Shown here in pieces: positions 1-8,552 of a stretch of 64,000 nt of DNA. The DNA is from Neobacillus niacini (GTDB lineage: Bacteria; Bacillota; Bacilli; Bacillales; Cytobacillaceae). Positions within the stretch are counted from its first letter, which is position 1. The number at the start of each line of letters is the position of its first letter. Where the stretch lies: positions 372,001 through 436,000 of the forward strand of contig NZ_JAMBOB010000004.1 in assembly GCF_023715415.1 (NCBI RefSeq). The letters run 5' to 3'. Under the pieces are notes generated by a model that was not told the DNA's origin, searched no databases, and saw only the letters and a list, made by a program, of their open reading frames with translations. The translations under genes were made by a program, and so were the position numbers.

Positions 1-171
1 GATGGTCTGACTAAGGCATCCTATGGTCTGGTCGAAATCGAGGATGGCCATCTAAAAACATCCATCAGAAGAGTAAACTACGATCTCGAACATGTCGTCG
101 CACTCTATCATGAAGTTAACTATCCAAACGCAGAAATGATGAGTAAAGTCATACGGACTGCGAAAATATAA
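1..171 (+). CDS. metallophosphoesterase, C-terminal end (partial)
   Basis: Frame 1 is open from the window edge to a TAA at 169-171 and encodes 56 residues, beginning DGLTKASYGLVEIEDG and ending VIRTAKI. The pattern (a Y-G-[LV]-[LV]-E-[IV] strand, then a short basic strand, then a terminal helix) resembles the C-terminus of calcineurin-like (YfcE/MJ0936-type) phosphoesterases of Bacillaceae. The metal-binding motifs would lie upstream of the window, so the family call rests on the tail alone. A strong hairpin terminator follows immediately. Confidence 0.5.
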   Translation, partial: DGLTKASYGLVEIEDGHLKTSIRRVNYDLEHVVALYHEVNYPNAEMMSKVIRTAKI

Positions 172-175
172 AAAA

Positions 176-213
176 ATCGCCGCTGTATGTAACGGCGGCG
201 GTTTTACTTTTAA
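176..213 (+). terminator. rho-independent terminator
   Basis: The inverted repeat CGCCG / CGGCG with a loop around TGTATGTAA is followed by GTTTTACTTTT. It ends the upstream phosphoesterase transcript just before the GNAT gene. Confidence 0.8.
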
Positions 214-230
214 GAAGGGAGGATTTAGAA

Positions 231-707
231 ATGGAGTTAGTTGTAAAGAGGATGACGGAGGAATACGCTAAACAGATCCTTACTTGGAAATACGAAGCCC
301 CCTATGATTTTTATAATAACGAAGAAAGCTCTGAATCTCTTATTGAATTACTAGAAAACCCTTATTATGCGGTGTTGAATACTGACGAGACACTTATTGG
401 ATTCTTTTGTATTGGCAGCGCAGCTCAAGTGCCATTTGGCAACACTGTAGGTGCTTATTCCGAGGATATAAATGATATCGGAATTGGAATGAACCCTTCC
501 TTAACCGGTCAAGGTTTTGGAGTGGAATTCTTCTCATTCATCCTTTCCTATATTCTAGAAACCTACAAAGTTGATTCTCTCAGATTAACGGTTGCAGATT
601 TTAACCAAAGAGCGATCCACCTTTATACGAAACTTGGATTTGTTAAAAAAATGGAGTTTAGTAGAGGCGTTATCAAATTTATTACCATGGTAAAGAATGA
701 AAAATAG
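231..707 (+). CDS. GNAT-family N-acetyltransferase
   Basis: The 158-aa protein has the GNAT fold: an N-terminal acceptor-side region, a central beta4 strand (DIGIGMNPSLTGQGFG, residues about 82-98) containing the acetyl-CoA pyrophosphate-binding motif Q/R-x-x-G-x-G/A as GQGFG, and a C-terminal motif B region NQRAIHLYTKLGFVK. It probably acetylates a small amine or a protein N-terminus (RimI/RimJ-like); the substrate cannot be read from sequence. A good RBS (AAGGGAGG) precedes the ATG. The gene is monocistronic between two terminators. Confidence 0.85.
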   Translation: MELVVKRMTEEYAKQILTWKYEAPYDFYNNEESSESLIELLENPYYAVLNTDETLIGFFCIGSAAQVPFGNTVGAYSEDINDIGIGMNPSLTGQGFGVEFFSFILSYILETYKVDSLRLTVADFNQRAIHLYTKLGFVKKMEFSRGVIKFITMVKNEK

Positions 708-735
708 CCGAGGACAATTTGTCTTCGGCCTTATT
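707..735. terminator. bidirectional terminator
   Basis: GCCGAGGACAA pairs with TTGTCTTCGGC (one G-T pair); A-rich on the left and T-rich on the right. It separates the convergent GNAT gene and the GGDEF-EAL gene. Confidence 0.75.
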
Positions 736-2824
736 GAAATCTTTCCTGCAGTCCCTGTTGTTTAGACGTAAAAAATGTCTCAACTTGTTCAACACTCGTT
801 GGCCTGCTAAAATAATATCCCTGCATGTTATGGCAGCCAATGCTGCATAGAAATTGATATTGTTCTAGCTCCTCCACGCCCTCTGCTACCACATTCATTC
901 CCAAGTTTCTTCCCATCGCAACCAAGGTGCGACAGATAGAGCGCTGGTTCTTATTCTCCAAGCCTTCAATAAACGATTTATCAATCTTAATCGTATTAAA
1001 TGGATATTGGACAAGATAACTAATCGAAGAATAGCCGACACCAAAATCATCAAGAATAAGATCGACTCCAATACCCTGTAAATCTTTTATCGTATTTAAC
1101 GTTTTCTGAACATTGGTCATCGCCGTTCGCTCTGTGATTTCTATTTTGAGTAAATGGGACGGTAAATCATAGCGTTCCAAGGTATCTTTTACATTTGGAA
1201 GGAACGATTCAAGATTGATTTGTCTTGCTGGCACATTAATCGACACATAAAACGGCGGCAAGTTTTTACCTGCCCATTTCTTACGCTGTCTGCAGGCAGT
1301 TTCCAGGACCCAATTGCTTATTTTTACGATGAGATCCGACTCTTCGGCAATTTGAATAAATTCTCCTGGGGATATTGCCCCTAAAACAGGATGATTCCAA
1401 CGAAGGAGTGCCTCCACCCCAATCACTTGTTTTCCGTAAACATCAACAATTGGTTGATAGTCCAAGGATAATTCATTCTTTTCAATCGCTCTATGAAGGT
1501 ATTGTTCAAGCAGAAGTTTCCGCGAAAGACTTGTCGACATTCCCAATTCATATGGCTGGATTCCCACACCGCTTTCCTTTGCAAGATACATCGCATGATC
1601 AGCCTTCTGAATCAATCCTTCTGCCTCATACCCATGATCTGGAAAAATGCTCATCCCAATACTTGCGCTTAGTACATACTCATTTCCGAGCAGCCTGATT
1701 GGCTTTGCAATGATTCCATTTATCCTCGCAGCCGTTTCAAGAAGGTCTTCTTTTGTGGTCAGGTTAGTAAGCAAAATGACAAACTCATCGCCGCCTTGGC
1801 GTGAAATAATATCGTCATCTCTTAAACTCACCTTCAACCTCTCCGCTATCACCTGTAATACTTTATCACCCATTTTATGGCCCAAAGAATCATTAATATT
1901 TTTGAATCGATCAAGATCGAGGAATAAAACTCCAACCATTTTTTTCCTTTCCCTTGCTTCCGTTAACGCTTTATGGAGATCATGATCCAATTTCCGTCTA
2001 TTCGGCAGTCCAGTCAATGAATCATGAAAGGCTAAAAAGGTTAGTTTCTCTTCTGCCCTTTTTCGCTTCGTTATGTCTACTACAATTCGGTCAATTCGGA
2101 TTGGGTCATGGTGATGTTCAGAAAAAATGGGGACAATGAAATCTGATACCCATTTCCGCTCACCGCTTTTGCTCACAATACGGTACTCATGTAGAGAGGA
2201 TTTTCCCTTCTTCACCAACTCTATATGCCTGCTGGCACCCATTTTATCAGCAGGCAGAATTAACTGCTCCCATAGGTGCGGATTCTGCAGAAACTCCTCT
2301 TCACAGTAACCAAAGATAGTTCGACAGACAGGCGATATTGAAATCGTCTCCATTGTATTGACATCCAGACTCCATAAACAAATCTTAATACCCGTGAAGA
2401 TATTATCCCAATGACTAGGGAATGAGCAAGCGGAAAGCCGTTTTTCATTTGCGATATCGGTAATGTAACCACATATACCTAGAATCACCCCATCTACTTC
2501 AAACGGGATCGATAGAATATTTACTATCATCACAGAGCCATCCTGATGTCTAAGCTTCGTTTGCAAGCTCCGTTTTTCCCCCTTCAGTACCGCATTAACG
2601 TGATCAATCGCCCTATCAATCTCCTCTTCTTCCAGGATTGATACGAAATTTTGTTGATAGTGATCCTGTCTCATGTACCCGGTTAATTCTTGAACCCCTT
2701 CATTCGAAAAAACAATACTTCCTTCCAAATTCATTAAGTAGCAAGGATATGGCACATCTTCGAGTAAAGGCTTACAAACTTCAATATAAGAATTAATATC
2801 TGGCTTTTTGATCTCATTTCTCAA
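731..2824 (-). CDS. PAS-PAS-GGDEF-EAL cyclic-di-GMP turnover protein
   Basis: Two PAS sensor domains (about residues 10-130 and 135-260 from the chosen start) precede a GGDEF domain with intact RQGGDEF and an upstream inhibitory I-site (RDDD, five residues before GGDEF), then an EAL domain with EALLRW and DDFGVGYSS motifs, so both cyclase and phosphodiesterase residues are present. No membrane segment is seen; it is probably a cytosolic sensor. The frame is open to a TTG at 2866, but that codon has little RBS. The TTG at 2824 sits 9 nt behind AGAAGGGAG, so I chose it (697 aa). Net activity (synthesis or hydrolysis) is not predictable. It is monocistronic. Confidence 0.9.
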   Translation of the reverse strand: MRNEIKKPDINSYIEVCKPLLEDVPYPCYLMNLEGSIVFSNEGVQELTGYMRQDHYQQNFVSILEEEEIDRAIDHVNAVLKGEKRSLQTKLRHQDGSVMIVNILSIPFEVDGVILGICGYITDIANEKRLSACSFPSHWDNIFTGIKICLWSLDVNTMETISISPVCRTIFGYCEEEFLQNPHLWEQLILPADKMGASRHIELVKKGKSSLHEYRIVSKSGERKWVSDFIVPIFSEHHHDPIRIDRIVVDITKRKRAEEKLTFLAFHDSLTGLPNRRKLDHDLHKALTEARERKKMVGVLFLDLDRFKNINDSLGHKMGDKVLQVIAERLKVSLRDDDIISRQGGDEFVILLTNLTTKEDLLETAARINGIIAKPIRLLGNEYVLSASIGMSIFPDHGYEAEGLIQKADHAMYLAKESGVGIQPYELGMSTSLSRKLLLEQYLHRAIEKNELSLDYQPIVDVYGKQVIGVEALLRWNHPVLGAISPGEFIQIAEESDLIVKISNWVLETACRQRKKWAGKNLPPFYVSINVPARQINLESFLPNVKDTLERYDLPSHLLKIEITERTAMTNVQKTLNTIKDLQGIGVDLILDDFGVGYSSISYLVQYPFNTIKIDKSFIEGLENKNQRSICRTLVAMGRNLGMNVVAEGVEELEQYQFLCSIGCHNMQGYYFSRPTSVEQVETFFTSKQQGLQERFQ

Positions 2825-2952
2825 AAGAAAATACTCCCTTCTACGATCACTGAGAATCAACAACAACTACTTAAGGTGACCTTATACTAATTTCGCAAAA
2901 TTAGCTGTGATAGATATCAACAAACTTAGACAATATTTTCTTCTTCCACTAC

Positions 2953-2970
2953 TAATCAAACGTTTGATTA
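2953..2970. promoter_or_regulatory. 18-bp perfect palindrome, likely repressor site
   Basis: TAATCAAACGTTTGATTA is an exact 18-bp palindrome, typical in length and symmetry of TetR-family operators. It lies about 130 bp upstream of the GGDEF-EAL start and 320 bp upstream of the 37-aa gene. No TetR gene is in the window. Apart from this and a weaker palindrome (TAATTTCGCAAAATTA at 2888-2903), I see nothing coding in 2867-3180. Confidence 0.45.
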
Positions 2971-3180
2971 AAAACGCCTTCAACTCCTATGAAAAAAGAA
3001 TATAAGTCAATTTCCTGGAAAATATTTTGTCGGTAAAAACTCGAAAAACAATTCTATTTGCAAGACAAGCTTTTGGATAATTTTCATTCTAAATTTGTTA
3101 TCTTATAGACAGTGTTAGATTGTTTATTGTCCACTTTCTTATTAGTAAGTTAAACACTATGAATTAAGTAGTTTTTACTA

Positions 3181-3209
3181 TTGTTGTTGTAAGCGGTTGC
3201 AAATATAAT
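3181..3209 (+). promoter_or_regulatory. sigma-A promoter overlapped by a cre (CcpA) box
   Basis: TTGTTG (3181-3186), a 17-bp spacer and TATAAT (3204-3209) form a good vegetative promoter for the 37-aa gene. The spacer holds TTGTAAGCGGTTGCAA (3187-3202), which fits the cre consensus WTGNAARCGNWWNCAW. A CcpA complex there would block RNA polymerase, so catabolite repression is predicted. Confidence 0.6.
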
Positions 3210-3272
3210 GAATGTACACAATCGAAAAAACAATAAAAGGTAATCTATAGCTAATACTAGGGAGTGGATTTC

Positions 3273-3386
3273 ATGGACGAGCAGGGTAATTTTGCATATG
3301 GACTAGTTTGGGGCACGTCTTTAAGTGTACCGTTATGGATAGCGTTTTTCGGTTGGATAAAATTAGTCATTCAAATACTTTTTTAA
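3273..3386 (+). CDS. 37-aa single-span membrane peptide
   Basis: A short frame from ATG 3273 to TAA 3386 begins MDEQGNFAYGLVWGTSLSV and continues into a hydrophobic stretch (PLWIAFFGWIKLVIQILF), giving one predicted transmembrane helix with little else. It has a clear RBS (AGGGAGTGG, 5-6 nt before ATG), its own promoter upstream and a strong terminator 16 bp downstream, so it is very likely a real monocistronic gene despite its size. Function is unknown; cre control suggests a role when preferred sugar is absent. Confidence 0.7.
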   Translation: MDEQGNFAYGLVWGTSLSVPLWIAFFGWIKLVIQILF

Positions 3387-3401
3387 TAAATACAAACTAA
3401 G

Positions 3402-3440
3402 AAGCCCTTGCCTGCTACCTACAGGCAAGGGCTTTTTCTA
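3402..3440 (+). terminator. rho-independent terminator
   Basis: AGCCCTTGCCTG pairs exactly with CAGGCAAGGGCT across an 7-nt loop, followed by TTTTTCT. It terminates the 37-aa gene. The remaining gap to 3613 is AT-rich, with no clear feature. Confidence 0.9.
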
Positions 3441-3613
3441 CTATTTTAAAAAAAAACAAGTTTTTTTCCTTTTAATGTAACTTATTAAACCCCACTTACG
3501 TCCAAATCCCATAGATTGAATTTGGTTGAAAAGGGGGAATATTTAGAATATAATTTTATTTACGTGACACTACAACTATTATGCGAATGTAGTAATTTAG
3601 AGGAGAAAATGAG

Positions 3614-5767
3614 GTGAGAGATTTGAAGATTGTTAGGTTGTTTACATACTATATACTTGGAATAGTATCGATATTTTCTGTAAGTATTTTTCCACAATAT
3701 TTTTCCACAAGAGAAAATCCTGATGCTCCAGGCTATTTCGAGCAATTATTCTCATTTGGCAAGGGCATGTTTCAACCCGAAACATGGATTTATAAATTTG
3801 AACGTTCGCAAACTGGCGGTGCCCCAATGATGGAAATTATGGGTCCGGCATTTATTTATTCGATGCAAATCCTCTTAGGAGCGCTAATAACAGGTTTCAG
3901 TATAGCACTTTTTCTTGCATTAGGGTCAGTCTTTTTGCCTAAAGTGGTGCTAAGTCCTTTTAAAAAACTGCTGGATGTATTGGAGTCTATTCCAGACTTG
4001 ATTCTCGCCACGCTATTACAAGTATTATCAATCATGGTCTTTAAATCGTTTGGAGTTGATTTATTTGAGGTGGCCAGCTTTAAAGAAAAGGCATATTTTG
4101 CACCAATCGTCACCTTTGCTATCTTACCGCTTGTCTCCATGTTCAAGATTTTGCTCCTTATGATTGAGGAAGAGTTCTTGAAGGTTTATGTCACCTTTGT
4201 AAAAAGTAAAGGAATAAACAAATTCAATATTTTAATCAGGCATATCTTAAAAAATATCATGCCCCTTTCGTTTCATCACATCAAGATTATCATTTGGGGA
4301 ACACTTTCAAGTCAGTTTATTATTGAACGGGTGTTTAATGTTCATGGACTAACCTATCACTTACTTGATAACTTCCAACCAATCACCATATTTGTTACGC
4401 TGGGTCTTATCTTCACACCTTTTTACTTTCTCTTCCAGCTTGTTGATTTTTGGCTTAAAGAAGATCAGCCGCTATCTTATGAAACCCGACGAGGTTCTTG
4501 GGTCCATAAATGGCGGGCGGGTAATATCGCAGGCGTGGTAAGGCGTTTTTTTGAAAACATTCTCTTTTCTTTGCAATCCATTAACTTTAGAAAATTATCG
4601 CCCATTCGTCCCATAATCAATTTACTCTTTACCTTTGGCAGACATATGAAAAATTGGAAGTTCGCTCTAGGTGCCTTATTTTTCATAATAACCATCAGTT
4701 ACAGTGTCATCTATTCGGTTACAACCGATAACCACGTCGACCAAGTACTACTTTATTACGCAGAAGATGGTGCAACGCTGCTTAGTGCAGTGCCGCATGC
4801 ACCAACAAAGCCCTTTTTCTTTGGTTCCGATAAATTAGGGAACAGCCTTTTTGACCAATTAGTAATTGGAGCGAAGTATACGTTGATTTTCGCCTTATTA
4901 ATCGCCTTATTGCGTGTTCTTGGCGGACTTTTGTTCGGTGTCATTTATGCTTTCCACCTAGGTCCACGTACCCAGCAATGGCTTGGAAAGCTAATCGATT
5001 CGATTCATTTTCTGCCTTTAAGTTTGGTTGCATACATTTTGCTTGCGCCAATTTTACTGCCGCAGCTAAAAGGTTATAATTATGTATTTACCTACACCTT
5101 TACCGAACGAATTTTATTAGAGATGTTCATCTTAACCATCCTAGTTGTTCCGTTAACAAGTCTTTTACTAGGAAAAGAGATAAAACGGGTCCTTGATTAT
5201 GAATTTATTGCTAGTGCACGCGTTTTGGGCGGCAGCAGATTTCATCTATTCTGGCGTCACATTTTCCCGCATATTGGTCCCCGATTAACAATTTTACTTG
5301 GGACTCAATTTATTCAAGTACTATTAATCTTTATTCACTTAGGAATATTTAAATTTTTCTTTGGCGGAACAAAACTTGACTTTGATCCGGGTGGGTCTGA
5401 TCCGCCAATGTCGATCACCAATGAATGGTCTGGATTAATTGGCGAAATAGGAAGAACCACCATCGCTTCCGGCCGCTACTGGTACTTGTGGATACTCGCA
5501 GCCTTCATGCTTGCCATTTTTGCAATGCAGCTGATTATCCAGGGAGTGAAAGAAGTGCAGCAGGTGAAAGTTGGAGTGTTATATAAACTTCCAAAAATAC
5601 GCAAAGTAAGAGTGAAACAGGTCAGTGAAGCTCCTTCTTATCAAATTACCAAGAATAGCTTTAAAGTGATTGGCAGCGTAGACAAGCGGGAGGAACCTGA
5701 AGCTATCACGAAGAAAGAGCGAGGGGTAAAACCAGAGTTTAAACGAGGGTTTGAACGTGGAATTTGA
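3614..5767 (+). CDS. fused two-domain ABC permease (oligopeptide/dipeptide type)
   Basis: This 717-aa membrane protein appears to be a DppB/OppB-like permease joined to a DppC/OppC-like permease. The first half (to about residue 300) has an N-terminal helix, several TM spans and a cytoplasmic loop (FVKSKGINKFNILIRHILKN) that fits the EAA coupling motif. The second half (from about 350) repeats the plan, with SARVLGGSRFHLFWRHIFPH as its EAA loop. The C-terminal ~70 residues are charged. The start is GTG 3614 behind AGGAG. No ATPase or binding protein is encoded nearby, so partners must be elsewhere. Substrate unknown; peptide or nickel-type import is the family norm. Confidence 0.75.
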   Translation: MRDLKIVRLFTYYILGIVSIFSVSIFPQYFSTRENPDAPGYFEQLFSFGKGMFQPETWIYKFERSQTGGAPMMEIMGPAFIYSMQILLGALITGFSIALFLALGSVFLPKVVLSPFKKLLDVLESIPDLILATLLQVLSIMVFKSFGVDLFEVASFKEKAYFAPIVTFAILPLVSMFKILLLMIEEEFLKVYVTFVKSKGINKFNILIRHILKNIMPLSFHHIKIIIWGTLSSQFIIERVFNVHGLTYHLLDNFQPITIFVTLGLIFTPFYFLFQLVDFWLKEDQPLSYETRRGSWVHKWRAGNIAGVVRRFFENILFSLQSINFRKLSPIRPIINLLFTFGRHMKNWKFALGALFFIITISYSVIYSVTTDNHVDQVLLYYAEDGATLLSAVPHAPTKPFFFGSDKLGNSLFDQLVIGAKYTLIFALLIALLRVLGGLLFGVIYAFHLGPRTQQWLGKLIDSIHFLPLSLVAYILLAPILLPQLKGYNYVFTYTFTERILLEMFILTILVVPLTSLLLGKEIKRVLDYEFIASARVLGGSRFHLFWRHIFPHIGPRLTILLGTQFIQVLLIFIHLGIFKFFFGGTKLDFDPGGSDPPMSITNEWSGLIGEIGRTTIASGRYWYLWILAAFMLAIFAMQLIIQGVKEVQQVKVGVLYKLPKIRKVRVKQVSEAPSYQITKNSFKVIGSVDKREEPEAITKKERGVKPEFKRGFERGI

Positions 5768-5774
5768 TAAAGGA

Positions 5775-5810
5775 GACCCCGTACAGTCATTCCTGTACGG
5801 GGTTTATTTT
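5775..5810. terminator. bidirectional terminator
   Basis: ACCCCGTACAG / CTGTACGGGGT stem followed by TTATTTTTT. It lies between convergent genes and overlaps the last codons of the minus-strand regulator. Confidence 0.85.
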
Positions 5811-7013
5811 TTCAAAGGTGTTGATCGCAAATTCCTTGAATGGAGTATCAGGAAGGCTATCGAAATTCTCTACGGCCATTTTTGCAGATTCTAGCGCCTC
5901 TTCCAGCTCTCCAAGCTCTTGGTGGCAGAGTGCCTTGTAAGAATATCGAATATAAAAAAGGGACAAGTCAAACGGATGGTGCGTGGTAGAAGGTGTTTCT
6001 ACTTTTTCAAAATGAAGAATCGCTTCTTTGTACTCTCCTAGACCATAGAGAGACTTTCCTTTTTCAATTACATATAGAGATTCAACTATTTCCTCGACCT
6101 TTGGGTTTTCCAAATATTGATCAATAATTTCTAAGGCTTTCGTGTATTCATGATTCTCAGCATTAAGAGTCATAGCCACAATAAGGTCGTGGACGAGGAT
6201 GGATAGTAAATCCTCCGCAAATTCACCGTATTGCTTTAGCTTGCGTAAATACAGCTCTCTCTTTTCTTTATCACTAAACATCATAGCCTGCCCTGCACCT
6301 ATTCTGTATAGATCATCTGCACGATAAAAGATTCGGTGCTTTGTTGAAAAAGCTATGGCATTTTCCATCACTTGAGTGGCAGCCTCAAAATCACCAACCG
6401 CAAAATGCAGAATCGCTGCAGTATAGTCCAAGTCCACCTGTGTCATAGGGTCCATATAGACATGATTGGATTCAATTTCCCTACGCTCGCTCAGTAATAT
6501 CTCTAATGCGTTGGAATAATCGTGGTCAATGAACTTTACCATAGAACGGAATATGGCAATTTGCGCACGATTGGCAGTTACATTCATCTCGTCATACATA
6601 CTTGCAGCTTGTTCAGAGAAACCCTCCCAGCCAGGTATTTTTTCTTCATAAAGACTCCTGCTGTAAATATCTAACAAGCGTGCAGCCTCATACCCTTGTG
6701 TAAGGTACCTTACATAGGGCTCTATTAGGGTTAAAAGCAATTGATATTTATCAGCCTCTTTATCTTTTTTTTCATTATATAGCTTTTCTGCCCTTTCAAG
6801 GACTCCCCTCAATTCAAATGGACTGACTTCCTCTAATAAATCAGCTACGTCCACTCCTAATCCCTCAGCAATATATGCCAAGCTCTCCATGGACGGCTTT
6901 GCTTTATTGTTCTCAATTAAGCTGAGCATACCCTTTGTAAGACCTTGTCCTGCCAGTGCTTCTAGCGTTAGCTTTTTCTGCTTTCTTAGTTTCCGTATTC
7001 GGTCTCCTAACAA
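5787..7013 (-). CDS. XRE-family HTH regulator with TPR domain
   Basis: This 408-aa protein has an N-terminal Cro/C1-type HTH (residues 1-62, with LTLEALAGQGLTKGMLSLIE as the helix-turn-helix) followed by about 330 residues of helical TPR-like repeats. The architecture is that of RRNPP-type regulators and their relatives, in which the TPR part can bind a peptide. No small peptide gene is adjacent. It starts at TTG 7013, 7 nt after AGGAGGT. It is divergent from an MFS exporter, with three matching palindromes between the starts; one of these spans a TATAAT on its own strand, so repression of both genes is likely. The ligand is unknown. Confidence 0.85.
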   Translation of the reverse strand: MLGDRIRKLRKQKKLTLEALAGQGLTKGMLSLIENNKAKPSMESLAYIAEGLGVDVADLLEEVSPFELRGVLERAEKLYNEKKDKEADKYQLLLTLIEPYVRYLTQGYEAARLLDIYSRSLYEEKIPGWEGFSEQAASMYDEMNVTANRAQIAIFRSMVKFIDHDYSNALEILLSERREIESNHVYMDPMTQVDLDYTAAILHFAVGDFEAATQVMENAIAFSTKHRIFYRADDLYRIGAGQAMMFSDKEKRELYLRKLKQYGEFAEDLLSILVHDLIVAMTLNAENHEYTKALEIIDQYLENPKVEEIVESLYVIEKGKSLYGLGEYKEAILHFEKVETPSTTHHPFDLSLFYIRYSYKALCHQELGELEEALESAKMAVENFDSLPDTPFKEFAINTFEKINPVQE

Positions 7014-7040
7014 ATTAGTGACCTCCTCAAAAAGTGATTA

Positions 7041-7057
7041 GTTTAATTATATTAAAC
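7041..7057. promoter_or_regulatory. operator copy 1 (GTTTAATTATATTAAAC)
   Basis: A 17-bp near-perfect palindrome, one base off the other two copies. On the minus strand it contains TATAAT, usable as the -10 of the HTH-TPR gene, which implies autoregulation. Confidence 0.75.
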
Positions 7058-7100
7058 TTCCCCTCAAATGGGAAGGTGTAAACAAAATGGGCTAAAATTT

Positions 7101-7117
7101 GTTTAATTAAATTAAAC
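7101..7117. promoter_or_regulatory. operator copy 2 (GTTTAATTAAATTAAAC)
   Basis: A 17-bp palindrome placed 6 bp upstream of the -35 of the MFS promoter and 60 bp from copy 1. Confidence 0.75.
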
Positions 7118-7123
7118 TTTCTC

Positions 7124-7152
7124 TTGATTTGGTAAAAACTTCATGTTATGAT
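7124..7152 (+). promoter_or_regulatory. sigma-A promoter of the MFS gene
   Basis: TTGATT (7124-7129), 17-bp spacer, TATGAT (7147-7152). It lies between operator copies 2 and 3, so a protein bound at both could loop or block it. Confidence 0.7.
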
Positions 7153-7154
7153 TT

Positions 7155-7171
7155 GTTTAATTAAATTAAAC
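7155..7171. promoter_or_regulatory. operator copy 3 (GTTTAATTAAATTAAAC)
   Basis: Identical to copy 2, 54 bp downstream of it, covering the expected transcription start of the MFS gene: a classical repressor position. Confidence 0.75.
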
Positions 7172-7197
7172 TTTTTTTATGAAATGAGGAGATAATT

Positions 7198-8493
7198 ATG
7201 AATAGCACGTCGATGTTAAAAAAAGCCACTTATCATCTCTGGACGTTTACCATCAGCAAACTGATTTCATCTTTTGGCTCACAGGTATACTCATTTGCAA
7301 TAAGTTTCTACATTTTACAGGCAACGGGGTCGGCAAAGAGTTTTGCGCTCAATCTTATCTGCAACGTTCTACCACGTACGATTGCAGCACCCTTTGCTGG
7401 CTATATCATCGATAAGTATCCACGAAAGGCGATTGCGATAGCCTCTCAGATTGTAACGACTATAGCCATCGCTGGATTATTAATCGTAAGTCTCACCTCT
7501 GGATTATCTTTAACTGCTATTTACATCACTTCCTGCATACTTTCGCTTACCTCTATGTTCTCGGGTGTAGCGTTTACTTCTTCCATTACTGGACTTGTAG
7601 ATGAAGCAAGAATCCAAAAAGCAATGTCACTCAATCAAATGTCGATTTCCTTTGCAGCAATCGCTTCTCCAGCGGTTGGAGGATTATTGTATGGAGTGAT
7701 TTCCATGCCCATCTTCCTTATCGTGTATATGGCAGCCTCAGGTGTTGCCATTATTCTCGAATCAACCATGAACTTCACCCTATTTTCCAAAAAGACTGAA
7801 GCAGTAGAAGGTACAAAGGAATCCATGTTGAAAGGGATGAAGGCCGGGATTTCTTATATGAAATTACAGCCGTTGCTGATGACCATTATCTGGATTGCCT
7901 TATTAGTGAACTTCTTCTTCAATGCCTTTCAGGTAGGGTATTCTTTTATCCTGATTGAAAAGTTAAAAATGGCTTCTGGGCATTTTGGTATTACAGAAGG
8001 TGCTTTTGCCGTTGGCATGCTGCTCCTATCTATTTATCTTTCTGTCCGAAAAGAAGTGAAATTTCCGCTGCTTACAGCGAAAAGGGGAATTCTTATCATG
8101 GGGGTAATCATGGGGATTACAGCCTTACCTTTACTCATTTCCATGGAATATAACCTTATGTTTGGCTACTTTATCCTTCTTGAATTCGTATTAGGAGCTT
8201 GCATTGTTTTTGTCAATACACCGACACAAGTGATGATGCAAAAACAAATTGCAGATGAATTTAAAGGTCGTGTATTTTCTATCGTCGAGACCTTTGCCAT
8301 GGCTTTATCTCCTTTAGGAATGATTATTTACGGATTTTTGTACGATGTTTTTCCTGCCCACTTGGTCTTGATTCTGTCATCAGGCTTATTATTGGCTGTC
8401 GTATTATTTCTTGCAAGACCTGCAGTCATCAGAAAAGTACACCCGGAGCTTTCCGCAGAAAAAGGGTTAAAAACGAGGGCGGAAGCTTACTAG
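7198..8493 (+). CDS. MFS efflux transporter (DHA3/macrolide-efflux type)
   Basis: The 431-aa protein has about 12 membrane spans. The N-terminal half shows the MFS loop signature (AGYIIDKYPRKAIAIA, a variant of G-x-x-x-D-R/K-x-x-R/K) and a central cytoplasmic linker around residues 195-215. The layout and length match the DHA3 family, which includes MefA-like macrolide exporters. It probably exports a small hydrophobic compound by proton exchange at the cell membrane. RBS GAGGAG precedes the ATG. It is controlled from an operator-rich region shared with the divergent HTH-TPR gene, suggesting an inducible resistance or signal-export pair. The substrate is not determined. Confidence 0.85.
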   Translation: MNSTSMLKKATYHLWTFTISKLISSFGSQVYSFAISFYILQATGSAKSFALNLICNVLPRTIAAPFAGYIIDKYPRKAIAIASQIVTTIAIAGLLIVSLTSGLSLTAIYITSCILSLTSMFSGVAFTSSITGLVDEARIQKAMSLNQMSISFAAIASPAVGGLLYGVISMPIFLIVYMAASGVAIILESTMNFTLFSKKTEAVEGTKESMLKGMKAGISYMKLQPLLMTIIWIALLVNFFFNAFQVGYSFILIEKLKMASGHFGITEGAFAVGMLLLSIYLSVRKEVKFPLLTAKRGILIMGVIMGITALPLLISMEYNLMFGYFILLEFVLGACIVFVNTPTQVMMQKQIADEFKGRVFSIVETFAMALSPLGMIIYGFLYDVFPAHLVLILSSGLLLAVVLFLARPAVIRKVHPELSAEKGLKTRAEAY

Positions 8494-8511
8494 TTTGTAG
8501 ATACCATATAA

Positions 8512-8552
8512 CGCAAAGCACCTTCTCCATAAATGGGGAAGGTGCTTTGTTC
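8512..8552. terminator. bidirectional terminator
   Basis: CAAAGCACCTTCTCC pairs with GGGGAAGGTGCTTTG (one mismatch/wobble) between the convergent MFS gene and the polyferredoxin gene. Confidence 0.85.

Noticed and set aside
1375..1698. 107-aa plus-strand frame within the first GGDEF-EAL gene, and similar overlapping frames elsewhere
   Set aside because: They are antisense or out-of-frame shadows of well-supported genes, with no RBS or recognisable family.
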